A stretch of DNA of 64,000 nt. Source: Hamiltosporidium tvaerminnensis. Its lineage: Eukaryota > Microsporidia > Dubosqiidae. Below are positions 22,124-33,214 of this stretch, one piece after another. A program made the position numbers and the translations under genes. The DNA is taken from positions 1,165,501 to 1,229,500 of the forward strand of contig CM061247.1 in NCBI GenBank assembly GCA_022605425.2, given 5' to 3'. Below the pieces are notes generated by a model that did no database searches, had not been told where the DNA came from, and saw only the letters and a list, made by a program, of their open reading frames with translations. Each line of letters opens with the position of its first letter. Positions within the stretch are counted from its first letter, which is position 1.

Positions 22124-23190
22124 AAATGATCTCTGTATAATAAACGAATTACTGTTAAAAACTTTTCACAATTTTTATCTTTAAATTCTAAAAACTTAAC
22201 TAGTGGATTAAAAATTTATTATTAAAGAGTAAAAGAAAAAAAATATTTTCCTAAAATATATTTTTGACAATATGTAATACTTTTTTTTTACTTTAAAAAA
22301 AACTTTGGAAGAAATCTTTGCAAACTCTAGTTTATTTTATGAAAAAACAACTTCAAAATAAATCACATTAAAAAAAAGTTTAAAAAATTCTCAAAGTGTA
22401 ACCACTTTAAAACATCTATCATCAAGTAATATTCATATAATTTACCGCTGAAAACGCCTATTTACACATAGAATTATATTCAGGTAAGTACGTTTAAAAA
22501 TCTCGTTCAAAATGAAAAAAATATTTGAGTCTGAATTCTTTTCTAAAAATAGTAAACAAATCAAAATAAAATAAGATAGTTGCCAGACTATAATATAATA
22601 TTCTTTGATACAAAAACATTGATTATGATGATAGTGGAATTCGGAATTTAAAAGCCCGTTCTTAAAAAAACAAATCAATAAATGTAAAGGTAAAAGACAA
22701 TCGTAACACTTGATATAGATCGATTTGTATTTAAATCTGAGCACCAACAGTAAATCGAAAACTATTTAAATATTAAGGTATCGAGATTGCCCTGAATTAT
22801 AATTATATTCTAAATTCAAAATGTGTAATTCATGTAATTTTTTTGTTGCAATGTGTTTTTTCGTACTCATAATTATAATCGGTTTTACCCCTAAAGTATA
22901 ACTAAATTAGATACAAGTAACAAAAATCCGAACTTGGAAAAAGTTTTCATAGTGCCTTATTTAGAGATTAACATAAGTTTTGTAACTTTTGAATAGTTTT
23001 GAATAAATAAATAAATATCAGAGAAAGGAGCAGCAATTCAGTTGTAGAAAATGATAATATAACACACCTTCTACAAATAAAGTTTTTATTTATTAAAATA
23101 TAGGTTAGAAAGAAATTACGCGATAAATTTTATAAAGCCTCAACTAGAAAATTTTTTGAACAAATTTGAAAAAAGAAGAAATTACATAAA
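22124..23190. other. Intergenic, no recognised feature
   Basis: AT-rich spacer downstream of PDH E1-alpha. A minus-strand frame at 22442-22747 lacks an ATG (it begins TTG) and looks random. Confidence 0.5.
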
Positions 23191-23194
23191 AATT

Positions 23195-23930
23195 TTTTAT
23201 AAAGTTAGAAATAAGAAGTAAATAAGGTTTGGTTATTCCTCGAAACGGTTTTTTTAACAGAACATAAAGTTACGTGACTTAGCAATATTCTGTTATATCC
23301 AAGGTAGAAATGTATTTTGCTGTAGAAAATGAAAGTGCTTATATTGTTAAAACTCCTAAAGATTGGTAGGGCATTTAGCAACAAATGTGAAAAAATGCTT
23401 GGACATGACTATACTAGACACCACAATGAAATGATTGGGGTTCCAAATCATCATCCCGTTTAATATATAAGCCCATTTTTTCATACGAATTAGGAGTCAC
23501 TCAGTTCAATTTTTTTTTAAATTAGTATGCGGAAATATAAGTAGCCATCAGGATAAAAACGAGGTTTAGATACGCAAAAATAGACCAAAGATATTTCTCT
23601 TAGATAAAAAATGAAAATTTTTATCCTAGTAAAGGTTTAATTACTCCACGGGATTAGCTAGAAATTATTGAAATGGAAAACTAAGAAAATAGTACGTATT
23701 GATCATTGAAGCAGGTCTTATTTGTAAATTTAATATGGAAATAATTTCGCACGTTAAAATATGAGATGATTTTGTTACAAAATAAAATAAGATCTATCTT
23801 AGAAGACTTCGAATCTTCATGAATGTAAAGACATAAACCCAATCGAAAGTACTTAAAAGAATAATTCAACCCCTGTCCTTGATTTGTACCTACAAACATA
23901 TTCATTTAAAATCAAATACCTATATTATAG
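23195..23930 (+). pseudogene. 5'-truncated relic of the R2-like non-LTR retrotransposon (3' end)
   Basis: Aligns by eye with 31490-32210 of the full element: TTCTGTTATATCCAAGGTAG, CATTTAGCAACAAATGTGAA (zinc knuckle), CATGACTATACTAGACACCA, then TCTTATTTGTAAATTTAATA and ATGAATGTAAAGACATAAA near the C-terminus. Numerous stops and indels are present. The minus-strand frame at 23681-23905 is only its antisense shadow. Confidence 0.82.
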
Positions 23931-24593
23931 TAATAATAGTTTAAACATAGTATAAAATCAATAAAAAAAATTTCTAAATCTTTTTAATTAAACCATCATT
24001 AAAAAACCATAAAAAGTTTAAAAAAAATAGCAAATTAAATGCCTCGTTTCAGAATACAAAATAATATTCAAACCAAAAATGAATTTTTAATCCATAAACC
24101 TGAAAATACCAAATGTAATAAACCTATAATTTCTATAATGCGAATTAGTATTCTAATTATGTATTGTAGCATATTTTTTTTTCTAATTTTTGCCTTTTCT
24201 TTAACACTGTAATATTTTTTATTTCATAAAAATAATATAACACATTTTTGATCCTAATTTTTAAAGAAAATAATATTTTATCATTAAAAACCATAAATTT
24301 AACATTTCTTATTTTATTCTTAAACCTATTCCTATAATTCCATCGAAGAAACTTCCTACCAATAATGATTGTATCAGTGAATAAAATAATTACCTTTCAT
24401 TGTAAATTTATTAATTTTTTATTTATTTATCTCACTAATTATCAAATAAATATTTCTAAGTTATTTTTCTTAAATTATGATTTATATTTTAAGTTTGAGT
24501 AAATTCCTTTCATCCGTATCTTATCTTTGTCAAAATCTTATCGTTTTTCTTTATTCATTTATAATTTTATTGTCCAAATTTAATTTTATCACT

Positions 24594-24815
24594 TCTATTC
24601 TTTTATCGATTCTATTCTTTTATTGATTCTATTCTTTTATCGATTCTATTCTTTCTTTTTTTCCAATCCTTCTATTATCTTAACATCTACTTTTATCGAT
24701 TTTATCCCTCTTTTTATTTCCAATCCTTCTATTATCTTACCATATAGTTTTATCATTCTATCCCTCTTTTTATTTCCAATTCTTCTATTATCTTAAAATC
24801 TACTTTTATCTACAT
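24594..24815. repeat. Two adjoining pyrimidine-rich tandem arrays
   Basis: At 24594-24655 a 17-bp unit (TCTATTCTTTTATCGAT) repeats about 3.5 times. It passes into a 56-57-bp unit at 24663-24813 with three copies beginning CCAATCCTTCTATTATCTTA at 24663, 24720 and 24776. The strand is almost pure pyrimidine plus A. Confidence 0.85.
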
Positions 24816-25264
24816 GTTCCTTCAATATATACGAAGTGTAAAAATTTTCTCTTTTAAATCCAATGACGATTAAATAAGAATAACACAACATAAGACTATA
24901 AAACAAAGTAAATTCTCATATAAACTTTCTATTTATTTAAACACATTCCAAAAACAAATTAATATAAAATCTTGTCTAAACATAAATCCTTTACAAATAA
25001 TATTTTTAAAAATACATTTCTATAAAGAAAAAATGAATTTAATTAAAAAAATTTACTAAAAATATTTTATCGCAAATTAAACAGATAATTTTCTTTTTTA
25101 ACCTTTTAAAATTATAATTTTCCATCAAACAAAAAATTTAATCATAGAACGAGCCAAAAAGTAAATAAAAACACTAAAAAATTTAAAATGCTCAAAAATT
25201 TGTATTTTAACAAATTCAAAATAACTAAATAACTGAAAATAAACAATTTTTAAAAAAATATAAA

Positions 25265-25350
25265 ATAATTAAATAACTAAAGATACAGAAACTAAATATC
25301 TAAATAACTAAATAACTAAATATCTAAATATCTAAATAACTAAATAACAA
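25265..25350. repeat. Octamer microsatellite (CTAAATAA/CTAAATAT) upstream of the V-ATPase gene
   Basis: About nine successive eight-base units of CTAAATAA or CTAAATAT, ending about 93 bases before the V-ATPase ATG. Confidence 0.85.
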
Positions 25351-25429
25351 ACGTAAAACTGATTAAAAATTTGAAACTTTTTTTCTTTTTTTTAATACGC
25401 GTTTCAATTTTGTTGATAAAAAAAATTTA

Positions 25430-25433
25430 CCCC
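25430..25433 (+). promoter_or_regulatory. CCCC motif deciding the V-ATPase start
   Basis: TTTACCCCGAAACAAGC directly precedes the ATG at 25443. The spacing of about 9 bases equals that of the UBX gene, and this supports 25443 over the upstream TTG-opened frame. Confidence 0.6.
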
Positions 25434-25442
25434 GAAACAAGC

Positions 25443-27893
25443 ATGTTAAGAAGTGAAGATATGGAACATGTAACGTTGTATTTTTCTAAAGATACAGCAA
25501 AACAAGCAATTACAGAATTGGGAAACCACGAAATGGTCCATTTTATTGACCAAAATGCTTCTTTAAAGACAGAAAGACTTCCCTTTACCCGAGAAATTCG
25601 TTATTTAGAAAAATTACTTTCACGGGTTTCTTATTTGAACAACGAAACAGTAAAATTGACACCTTTGGCCAAAACAGCAGCCAGATGTCGTTCTTTAGAT
25701 TTGGGAGAAGTAGAAGCACAAATAAACAAACACTACATACGATACGCACAGCTTAGAGACCTACAAAACGATACTTTTTCAAATTTGTCTCGTTTACAAG
25801 AAGACATGGCCATTCTACAAACAGTAGAACCACTTATCGATGCCAACAACAAAGAACATTTCGTTGCCGGAATAATAAACAAAGAAAAATCTTTTTTATT
25901 AGAAAAAATTCTTTGGCATTCTCTTCGTAGAAACTTAGTAATTCACACTTTTGATTTTGAAAGTGAAGAACTTCCAAAAAAAGTAATTTTTTTAGTTTTT
26001 ACACATTTCAAAGCAAAATCCAAAACAACTCAAATCTGTACTTCTTTGTCTGCCAGAATAATAAATTTAAATGAAAAAAGATACGCATCACAAAATTTTT
26101 TAAATATGGCATCACTCATTGGACAAATAAAAGCTGTTTATCAAAATAATGTAATGACTTTAAAAAGCGAATCTTTGTGTATTTCACAGCAAATCCCACT
26201 TTGGAAATATTTTCTTAAAAAAGAAATTAAAATTTATGAAATTATGAACCAACTCACTCTCAGCCAACAAAGAGATCATTTGGTAGGAGAAGGTTGGATT
26301 TTAAAGAGAAATGTAGAAAGACTTGCAAAAATTATGACTTTTATTTCAGAAATACACGGATACACTGCTTATGAAATTAAAGGTGTAATTACAAGTCTCC
26401 AAGGAAATAAATCACCTTCTCCACTCACCAATTCAAAATTAGAAAAAAATTTAGGATTAGAAAACAAAGAAATTGAAAATTATTCAAGATTTGAAGAAAA
26501 TCCAAGATTTGAAGAAAGTGGAGATAAGCAAAGTGGAGATAAAGAAAAAATAGGAATCAAAGAAAAAATAAAAAACAAGGAAAATCCAAACCAACCAAAC
26601 AAAGAAAATCAAAACAAAGAAAACCAACAAAAAAATCGAAACCAAAAAAACAACGAAAACAATGAAAAACCAAAATTCTCTTCCCTTCCAACACACAACA
26701 TAGATATAATTACTGACCCTAACACACCTTTATCTACAGAACCAACTCAACCACCCACTTTTATAGAAACCAATGAATTTACACATGCATTTCAAACAAT
26801 AACCAATGTTTATGGAATTCCTTCTTATAAAGAAATCAATCCAGCAATTTTTAATATTTTTACTTTTCCAGTCATGTTTGGAATTATGTTCGGTGATGTT
26901 GGTCATGGACTTATCTTATTATTTATTTCTTTATTTTTTATTCGTTATAAATCTAAATTGGATAATTTTCATGAGGCTACTCAGATTTTAGTAGATGGAA
27001 GATATCTTGTACTCTGTGCTGCTCTAAGTTCTATTTTTTTTGGTTTTTTATATTCTGATTTTCTTTCTTTAAGTATTCCTTTATTTCCTAGTCAGTATAC
27101 AGTGGATTATATTTATCCGTTTGGTATTGATCCTGCCTGGCATCATAGTACAACTGGTTTGATGTTTGTAAATTCTTTAAAAATGAAAATGAGTTTAATA
27201 TTTGGATTTTGTCATATGTTGTTGGGAATGGGAATTTGTTATTGCAATTTTTATTACAGAAAAAGTTTTTTGGATATTTTTGGTGTTTGGTTGCCACAAT
27301 TTTTGTGTTTCGTAGGATTTGTTGGATATTTGGTTTTTCTTATAATTTACAAGTGGTTGGTTACTTACGATTATCCTTCTTTAATTAGTGTATTGGTAGG
27401 AATGTTTACATCTCCGTTTCATGTTGAGAATTCGATGTATCCTGGACAGGTTTATGTTCAAGGATTTATATTTATAATTTTGTGTGTCACTTTTCCTTGG
27501 ATGTTTTTTGCAAAACCACTGATTTTGACGCATCGGAAAAGCAAAGATTTGGTGGATGTTTGGATGCATCAAGCAATTTCTACGATAGAATTCGGCATTG
27601 GTTTGATTTCCAACACATCTTCGTATTTAAGATTGTGGGCGGTAAGTCTGGCACATTCCCAACTGACACAGGTATTACATACAATGACTTTAGGAGCAAA
27701 TAATTTTATTGTTAGAATATTTACGTTTCCCATTTGGTTATTGGCTACTGCTATTCTACTTATTGGATTAGAAGGATTGAGTAGTTGTTTGCATGCTTTG
27801 AGACTCAATTGGATAGAATTTAATTCTAAGTTTTATGAAGGACATGGATATGATTTTAAACCTTTAAATTTCATGGAAAATGATGAGGAATAG
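25443..27893 (+). CDS. V-type proton ATPase subunit a (Vo sector)
   Basis: 816 residues from the ATG at 25443. The start reads MLRSEDMEHVTLYFSKDTA, matching the conserved M-x-R-S-E-x-M opening of subunit a. The upstream extension to 25371 begins with TTG and is not conserved. The N-terminal ~330 residues form the cytosolic arm (ELGNHEMVHFIDQN; VGEGWILKR). A low-complexity Asn/Lys/Glu-rich linker (about 320-430) has no counterpart in yeast Vph1. The C-terminal half holds the membrane helices, with PVMFGIMFGDVGHGLIL and the proton-channel helix NTSSYLRLWAVSLAHSQL, including the essential arginine R730 (yeast R735). It ends in SKFYEGHGYDFKPLNF, the usual terminus. It would acidify vacuolar compartments, possibly also the spore posterior vacuole. 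Confidence 0.97.
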   Translation: MLRSEDMEHVTLYFSKDTAKQAITELGNHEMVHFIDQNASLKTERLPFTREIRYLEKLLSRVSYLNNETVKLTPLAKTAARCRSLDLGEVEAQINKHYIRYAQLRDLQNDTFSNLSRLQEDMAILQTVEPLIDANNKEHFVAGIINKEKSFLLEKILWHSLRRNLVIHTFDFESEELPKKVIFLVFTHFKAKSKTTQICTSLSARIINLNEKRYASQNFLNMASLIGQIKAVYQNNVMTLKSESLCISQQIPLWKYFLKKEIKIYEIMNQLTLSQQRDHLVGEGWILKRNVERLAKIMTFISEIHGYTAYEIKGVITSLQGNKSPSPLTNSKLEKNLGLENKEIENYSRFEENPRFEESGDKQSGDKEKIGIKEKIKNKENPNQPNKENQNKENQQKNRNQKNNENNEKPKFSSLPTHNIDIITDPNTPLSTEPTQPPTFIETNEFTHAFQTITNVYGIPSYKEINPAIFNIFTFPVMFGIMFGDVGHGLILLFISLFFIRYKSKLDNFHEATQILVDGRYLVLCAALSSIFFGFLYSDFLSLSIPLFPSQYTVDYIYPFGIDPAWHHSTTGLMFVNSLKMKMSLIFGFCHMLLGMGICYCNFYYRKSFLDIFGVWLPQFLCFVGFVGYLVFLIIYKWLVTYDYPSLISVLVGMFTSPFHVENSMYPGQVYVQGFIFIILCVTFPWMFFAKPLILTHRKSKDLVDVWMHQAISTIEFGIGLISNTSSYLRLWAVSLAHSQLTQVLHTMTLGANNFIVRIFTFPIWLLATAILLIGLEGLSSCLHALRLNWIEFNSKFYEGHGYDFKPLNFMENDEE

Positions 27894-28620
27894 AAAAGTT
27901 TATTTAGAATTTGAAATTTAGTAGTGGAATTTGAATTTTATTTGTAATTTGAATTTGAAAAAAGTATTTGAATTTGTAATTGTAATGGAATCGGATTTGA
28001 AATTTAGTAGTGGAATTTTAAATATAGTGATAAATATTATATATTCCAATGAGAATAGTTTTGATTAGAAATTTAATTTCAAAAAGTAATTTGAATTTCA
28101 AAGAATATTAAATTGGTGTTTCAATGAGAATAGTTTTGATTAGAAATTTAAATGTGTTAGTTCAGGTTATGGAAAGTTTTAAAAATTGAAAATATTTTTT
28201 TTAAAAAACTTTAGAATGAGAAAAAGTGATTTTAATTTAAGAAGTTTGAGAATATAAATCTATATTTTGAAAAAGAAGATTTTATCGTGAATATGAAATA
28301 ATTTAAAAGTTTTATATAAAAGAAATATTTTTTATAAAAAAAGTATTTTTAAATAAGGAAGTATTTATAAGAAAAATAAATTTTATATTAAAATATAAAA
28401 ATGAGATATAATTAAAGAAATATTTTTATAATTTTTTTTATGTTTTTTTTAAGTAAGAAATTTAAAGAGAAACTAAAAAAATGTGTTTTATTTAGAAAAA
28501 TTAAAAATATTAAAATATTTTTAAATTCTCAATGAATTTAGTTTTATTCGATTTAAATAAAATGAATTTTTTTATAATTTCTTTAATTATTTAAAATGAC
28601 TCTGTTTTGTTATTCTATAC
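27894..28620. other. Intergenic, AT-rich
   Basis: Spacer rich in GAATTTGAAATTTAGTAGTG-like short reiterations at 27905-28160. It ends at the retrotransposon. No gene seen. Confidence 0.5.
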
Positions 28621-28623
28621 TTA

Positions 28624-31600
28624 GATTTCACTTTGTTTTTTTATATGAAAAATAATATACATCATTCAAATGAATTTCTATAAAATGTATTTTTTTGTAA
28701 ATAAAATTGTTAATGGGTAGAAGAAAAAAAGTTGACAGCGAAAATATAAAAAATGATGAAATAAATGCTGTAAACAACTCGGAAATTAGTTTTAAAGAGA
28801 TAAAAACGTGTGATAGAGATGTAGTAACTATATCCGAGACGCTTCCACCACAATCGACCATTCATAATAACACCCACTCCCCATCGAGCACTACGTTATA
28901 TGCTACTCCAGTCAGCCTGCTCGATTCCGCACCCCCTTCTTCCTGTCCCGATTCTTCTGCGTGTGAACCAGCCAACACAATGGAAAACCTCAATGCACCT
29001 GCCATTCCAGAAGGAAATCGACTGATGGTATTGCATTCAATACTTGACTCTGTCACAGCCGTAGAGCAGGAATGGCCTAGATCTGCTATTTCAGCAGTGC
29101 AAAAAAAGTTTGAGAGAATGCCTAGAAATGGCTGGTCTGCAATTCTTAGGTACTATAATGGGAAATTTGGTCGAACTGTTGATATCGATGTGTTAAAAAA
29201 ATTAATACATAATGAGGCAGAAAGAGAAATAAGGCAAGAAGAGAATGGAGAGCGACGTAGAATCGCTACTTGTCTCGCCGAGCCATGTTCTTTAACTGAC
29301 ACTACACTCTATATGAACCTGAGAGAAAAGTTCTTGTGCAAAATCAAGGAACTCTCGGAGAAGGAAATCGGAGATGTAGTGGTCCGAACTAGAAAACTTC
29401 CAAGTGAATTGGTTGATAGTAAAGTTTTGGAACTCATAAATTGGATCACAGGTGAATATGCTGAATCTCATGTGCCTAAGAATGTTAGTGATGCAGCTCG
29501 AATCATCCAGGCGGCCCAGGTATGTTATGACGAGGAAACACGTAAGGAGAAACCTAGATCCGCTTGGAAGGAAAACATAGAATGTAAAATTTCTAAGTTA
29601 GTACTTTCCAAAGATCTCCTCGAGAAGGCTCGCAAGCAGGAAAAGCTCTCTACTTCGGAAACGAAAAGTCTCAGAAAAATTATGCGAGAGTTTAATTTAG
29701 ACTTTAGCAAAATAAATGATCTCTCTGAGGCTTTGGTTAAGAAGAATAAGGCCTTGAATGTGTACGAGAAAAAAATTACGATGTATGAAAGTAGGAGAAA
29801 ATTTCGAAAAGAGAATCGTATGTTTGAGTTATTCCGAGGTCGATTCTATCGAGGGTTATCTGAGCGCGTTGAATCCGAGCATGTGGTTTATCGTGACGAA
29901 ATTTCAGAATTTTGGTCTACTTTGTGGAATAAAAATGATAAAGTAGTTACATATGATGAGTATTTGATACCTTTCGTGTCAGATACGCACCAGACCACGT
30001 TTCCTTTACTTGAAGAGTTTATAGATATCATCAATTGGCTGCCTAACCGGAAAGCCGCTGGAATTGATGGTATTTATAACTTTTACATTAGAAACTTACG
30101 AGCCTTCATAAATATCTTTACGATATTGTGAAAGCCATATGTTTAGAAGGAACGCCTCAAGCCGATTGGTATTATTGTGGACTTACTTATCTGATACCTA
30201 AAGGTACACCAAAGACTGGCTCTGATTACAGGCCAATAACCTGTATGTCAAATCTGTATAAACTACTACAAAATGTGTTACTAAAGTGGTACAGATTGAA
30301 GTGGAAATAAGAGGATTACTTTCAGAAAATCAGTTGGGAGCAGTAAGAGGAGTGCAAGGAGCGAAAGAACAGGCCCTATTGAATATTGCGATTAATAAAG
30401 AGTACGGAAACAATCTTAAGGCACTATGGATTGATGTCAAAAAAGCTTATGATTCAATAGATCATGCTTATTTGACTCAATGCATTGAAGACCTTAATTT
30501 ACCTGATTAGATCCTGAAATTTATTAAGGTAATTATATCAAAATGGAAAATTGATATATCAGTAGGGCCTGAAAAAAATTATGAACAAAGATATTAATAA
30601 GGGGATTCTACAGGGAGATAGTTTGTCACCATTATTGTTTGTGTTGTGTATGGATCCATTGAGCCGAAAGCTTAATGAGAAATACTCAAAGGGAACAATA
30701 AAGACAGATGCAGAATCCCACGCGACTAATCATCTCTTGTTTATTGATGATCTTAAGCTCCTTGCCGAAGTTGGGCAAAAATTGCAAGAAATGACGGAGG
30801 AGGTTAAAAAGTTTATAAATAATATAGGATTGGAAATTAACAAAAAGAAGTCAGACACTAATGATCCATGTTGTGAAGATACTGCTTCTCTTCCTGAAGG
30901 AATAGGTGTTTATAAATACCTTGGAATTATAGAAGATAGCAGAGGAATTCCAACAAGTAAGTCGTTTGAGGAAGTACAGAACAAACTTATAGCACGAGTA
31001 GAAAGACTTTGTCTCACGAGATTAAATGCAAGAAATTTATTTCAAGCCATTAATCAACATGCAATTTCTTTGCTAAACTATCATATAGGTGTACACCGAC
31101 TAGAACCGGCTGACTTCTCTAAGTTAGATGATGCGGTGCGTGGAGTGTTAGTAAAGAACAAAATACATCTACGCCCAGGATGCAAAGAACGTCTATACCT
31201 TCCACGTAAAGAACTTGAGAGGTTTCATAGTGTCGTTCAAAGCGAACTATGTTTTGCAACTCTTGGATTGTCTGGAAAACATAAAGATACATCGACCGAA
31301 GAGCAGCAATCCTAAAGGTTGAGAATAATAATAAAACCCACCTTTCACTAATTAAAAACTTTTTAAAAATAAAATACGGGTTGGAAGAGGAAGTCACAAA
31401 AAAGAAATTGAAGAAGCTCAACTAGCTAACCTATATAACGAAATCAAAAATCGAAAACTACATTCAAGTTATAGAGCGCTAGAAATAACGAGCTGGTGTG
31501 TAAATGACTCCTCAAGATGGTTAAAGAAAGGAAGTGTAAGACCACTGATGAAGCAGTGTTCTGTTATATCCAGGATAGAAATGTATTCTGGGGTGCGAAG

Positions 31601-32484
31601 GTATTGTCAACACTGCAACCAGTCTAGGAAAACTGTTGATCACTTAGCAACGAGATGTGAAAAATGCTTGGTCATGACTATACTAGACGACATAATGAGT
31701 GGTACGATGTATACATTTACTCTTGCTGAATAAATATAAGTTTAAGTCTTCGAAACGAATTGAAGCCACTCGTTCAAGAAATTCTTGATAACGAATATGC
31801 GAGATAAGAGTGGACACCAGAATAAAAACTGATGTCAAAATCCGGTGTAACAGACCGATATATTTATTTTAGACAAGAGACAGAATAGGATAACCCTCAT
31901 TGAAGTAGGATCCATCCCAAGACTCTCTTCAAATAGTTGAAACGAAGCTTAGGAAGTATGACCTATTAGCAAATGAGTTAGGTCTTATTTATAAATGCAA
32001 TGTAGAGATAATTCCTTATGTGATGACCTGGGACGGTATTGTGACAAAATACTATAAGACGTATGTTAAGAGACTGCAAATACCCATGAATGTAGAGGCA
32101 TATATACAATCCATAGTACTCAAGAAGACAGTCGAAACATTTCTTTTGATCGACGAAGAGGACTTGAGTCTGGACCAAATGCCGGAGAGCTGGAGAGCAT
32201 CATTAAGTGTTATCTTAGGAGCTGAGATGCATAAACAACCAATACCCCCTTTAAAGCAAGCAGACAACGAGGAAGATGATGTTAAAACGGAAAATACAAA
32301 AAATATTTTACCCCTTATTTTGGATGGCATAACCACAGCAAAGGAACCAACAACTAATACAAATGAAGAGTTGGAGTTAGAGAAAGAGATAGAAGTGGTT
32401 GAAATGGTGGAAAGAATTATTTAAAAAGAAAAATTTGTTAACCCAGAATTTTATTCAATAATAGTACTTTGTAAAAATAATTCA
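28624..32484 (+). mobile_element. R2-like non-LTR retrotransposon, near full length, decayed
   Basis: One coding unit runs from an ATG at 28713 to about 32424 with the order N-terminal region, reverse transcriptase, C-terminal CCHC knuckle and restriction-like endonuclease. The boundaries are approximate. TTCACTTTGTTT at 28627 and TTCACTTTATTT at 32481 could be a target duplication, but the second overlaps the end of the adjoining repeat A4. The element is GC-richer than its flanks. Two 3'-end relics occur elsewhere in the window. Confidence 0.8.
28713..32424 (+). pseudogene. Reverse transcriptase/endonuclease ORF of the R2-like element, frameshifted
   Basis: The first intact frame (28713-30131) encodes a Ser/Pro-rich head, a coiled/charged middle and the first RT block (NRKAAGIDGIYNFYIR, about 30046). 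Reading then shifts at about 30128, 30290, 30510-30580 and after 31315. RT landmarks are SDYRPIT (about 30220), motif A DVKKAYDS at 30433-30456, motif B GILQGDSLSPLLF from 30602 and motif C FIDD at 30740-30751. The zinc knuckle CQHC...H...C lies at 31605-31658. The endonuclease region shows an RP-dipeptide (about 31850) and ITLIEVG (31890-31910), typical of the PD-(D/E)XK enzyme of R2/CRE/NeSL-type elements; a one-base loss follows the RP. The last open piece is 32020-32424. No apurinic endonuclease is present. Multiple frame breaks make it non-functional. Confidence 0.85.
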
Positions 32485-33214
32485 CTTTATTTAAAAGTAT
32501 CACATCTTTTTAAAATAGTGGCAAGTGTTATATTTGTTTTTATGACATTAACGCAGTTCTAGGTTTAACATAAATGACTGCTACCCCAACACTCCATCGG
32601 TAACCCCTGCGATACCTACGTCCCAAAGCCTTTCATCTATCAGGTGTGTAGAACCTAATTAATAGGCGAGGCAGTTGCCCGGAGTTCGTTAATGTCCGTT
32701 GCATGGAGTGTGATCGAAGGCCGAAGCCCCCCCTGGGCTCCCCCAAGACTATGCAGCATTCCCACTTACTCTACACTTTTCGAACCCAATAAACTTCTAG
32801 CTAAGATATATTTCAGAGATTTACATGGGTTCCACCTAGACAGTGCAATGTCATACCAACAGGTATAACCTGCTACTTAGCTCTCCCGGCTTTTAATGGG
32901 TTTTATTTTTATATCTCCCAGGCGCTAAGTCTTCTAACCCGAGTGAGCAAGGCTAGGTTTCCATGCTTTTACATGGCAATTACTTACATGTTCAGCTGCG
33001 GTCTGCAATCTGGTTACATAAAAAACTACAAATAAATTTGTAGAAAAAGTTTCTCCGTTTCTTAGACCTCTCCTCCTCATAACAACTCCCATGGAACAAC
33101 CGAAGATGTAGTGTGGTTTTATTCCCACCAAAAATCCAAACAATGATCTCACACCATTTTCACACAATCATTGCCAAGCAGAAAGTTTTTTATGTGGTTA
33201 TCCTCCCTCCACAA
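32485..33214 (-). repeat. Dispersed ~700-bp repeat, copy A4 (best preserved)
   Basis: Minus-strand copy lying tail-to-tail with the retrotransposon. Its 3' end (CTTTATTTAAAAGTATCACA on +) abuts the element's end and its 5' end is CCTCCCTCCACAA at 33203-33214. It carries all family landmarks, including AGCAGGTTATACCTGTTGG and CCTTCGATCACACTCCATGC on the minus strand. A minus-strand frame at 32934-33167 resembles one in copy A5, but it is not conserved in A2/A3. Confidence 0.9.

Noticed and set aside
22442-22747. 101-residue minus-strand frame
   Set aside because: It begins with TTG, has random-looking composition and no family resemblance.
25371-25442. N-terminal extension of the V-ATPase frame with a hydrophobic stretch resembling a signal peptide
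   Set aside because: It opens with TTG, is not part of the conserved subunit a start, and the CCCC motif plus ATG at 25443 gives the expected MLRSEDM terminus.
31978-32178. Minus-strand frames opposite the R2-like C-terminus, and the similar one at 23681-23905
   Set aside because: They are antisense to the same retrotransposon segment; their mutual similarity reflects the element, not a gene.
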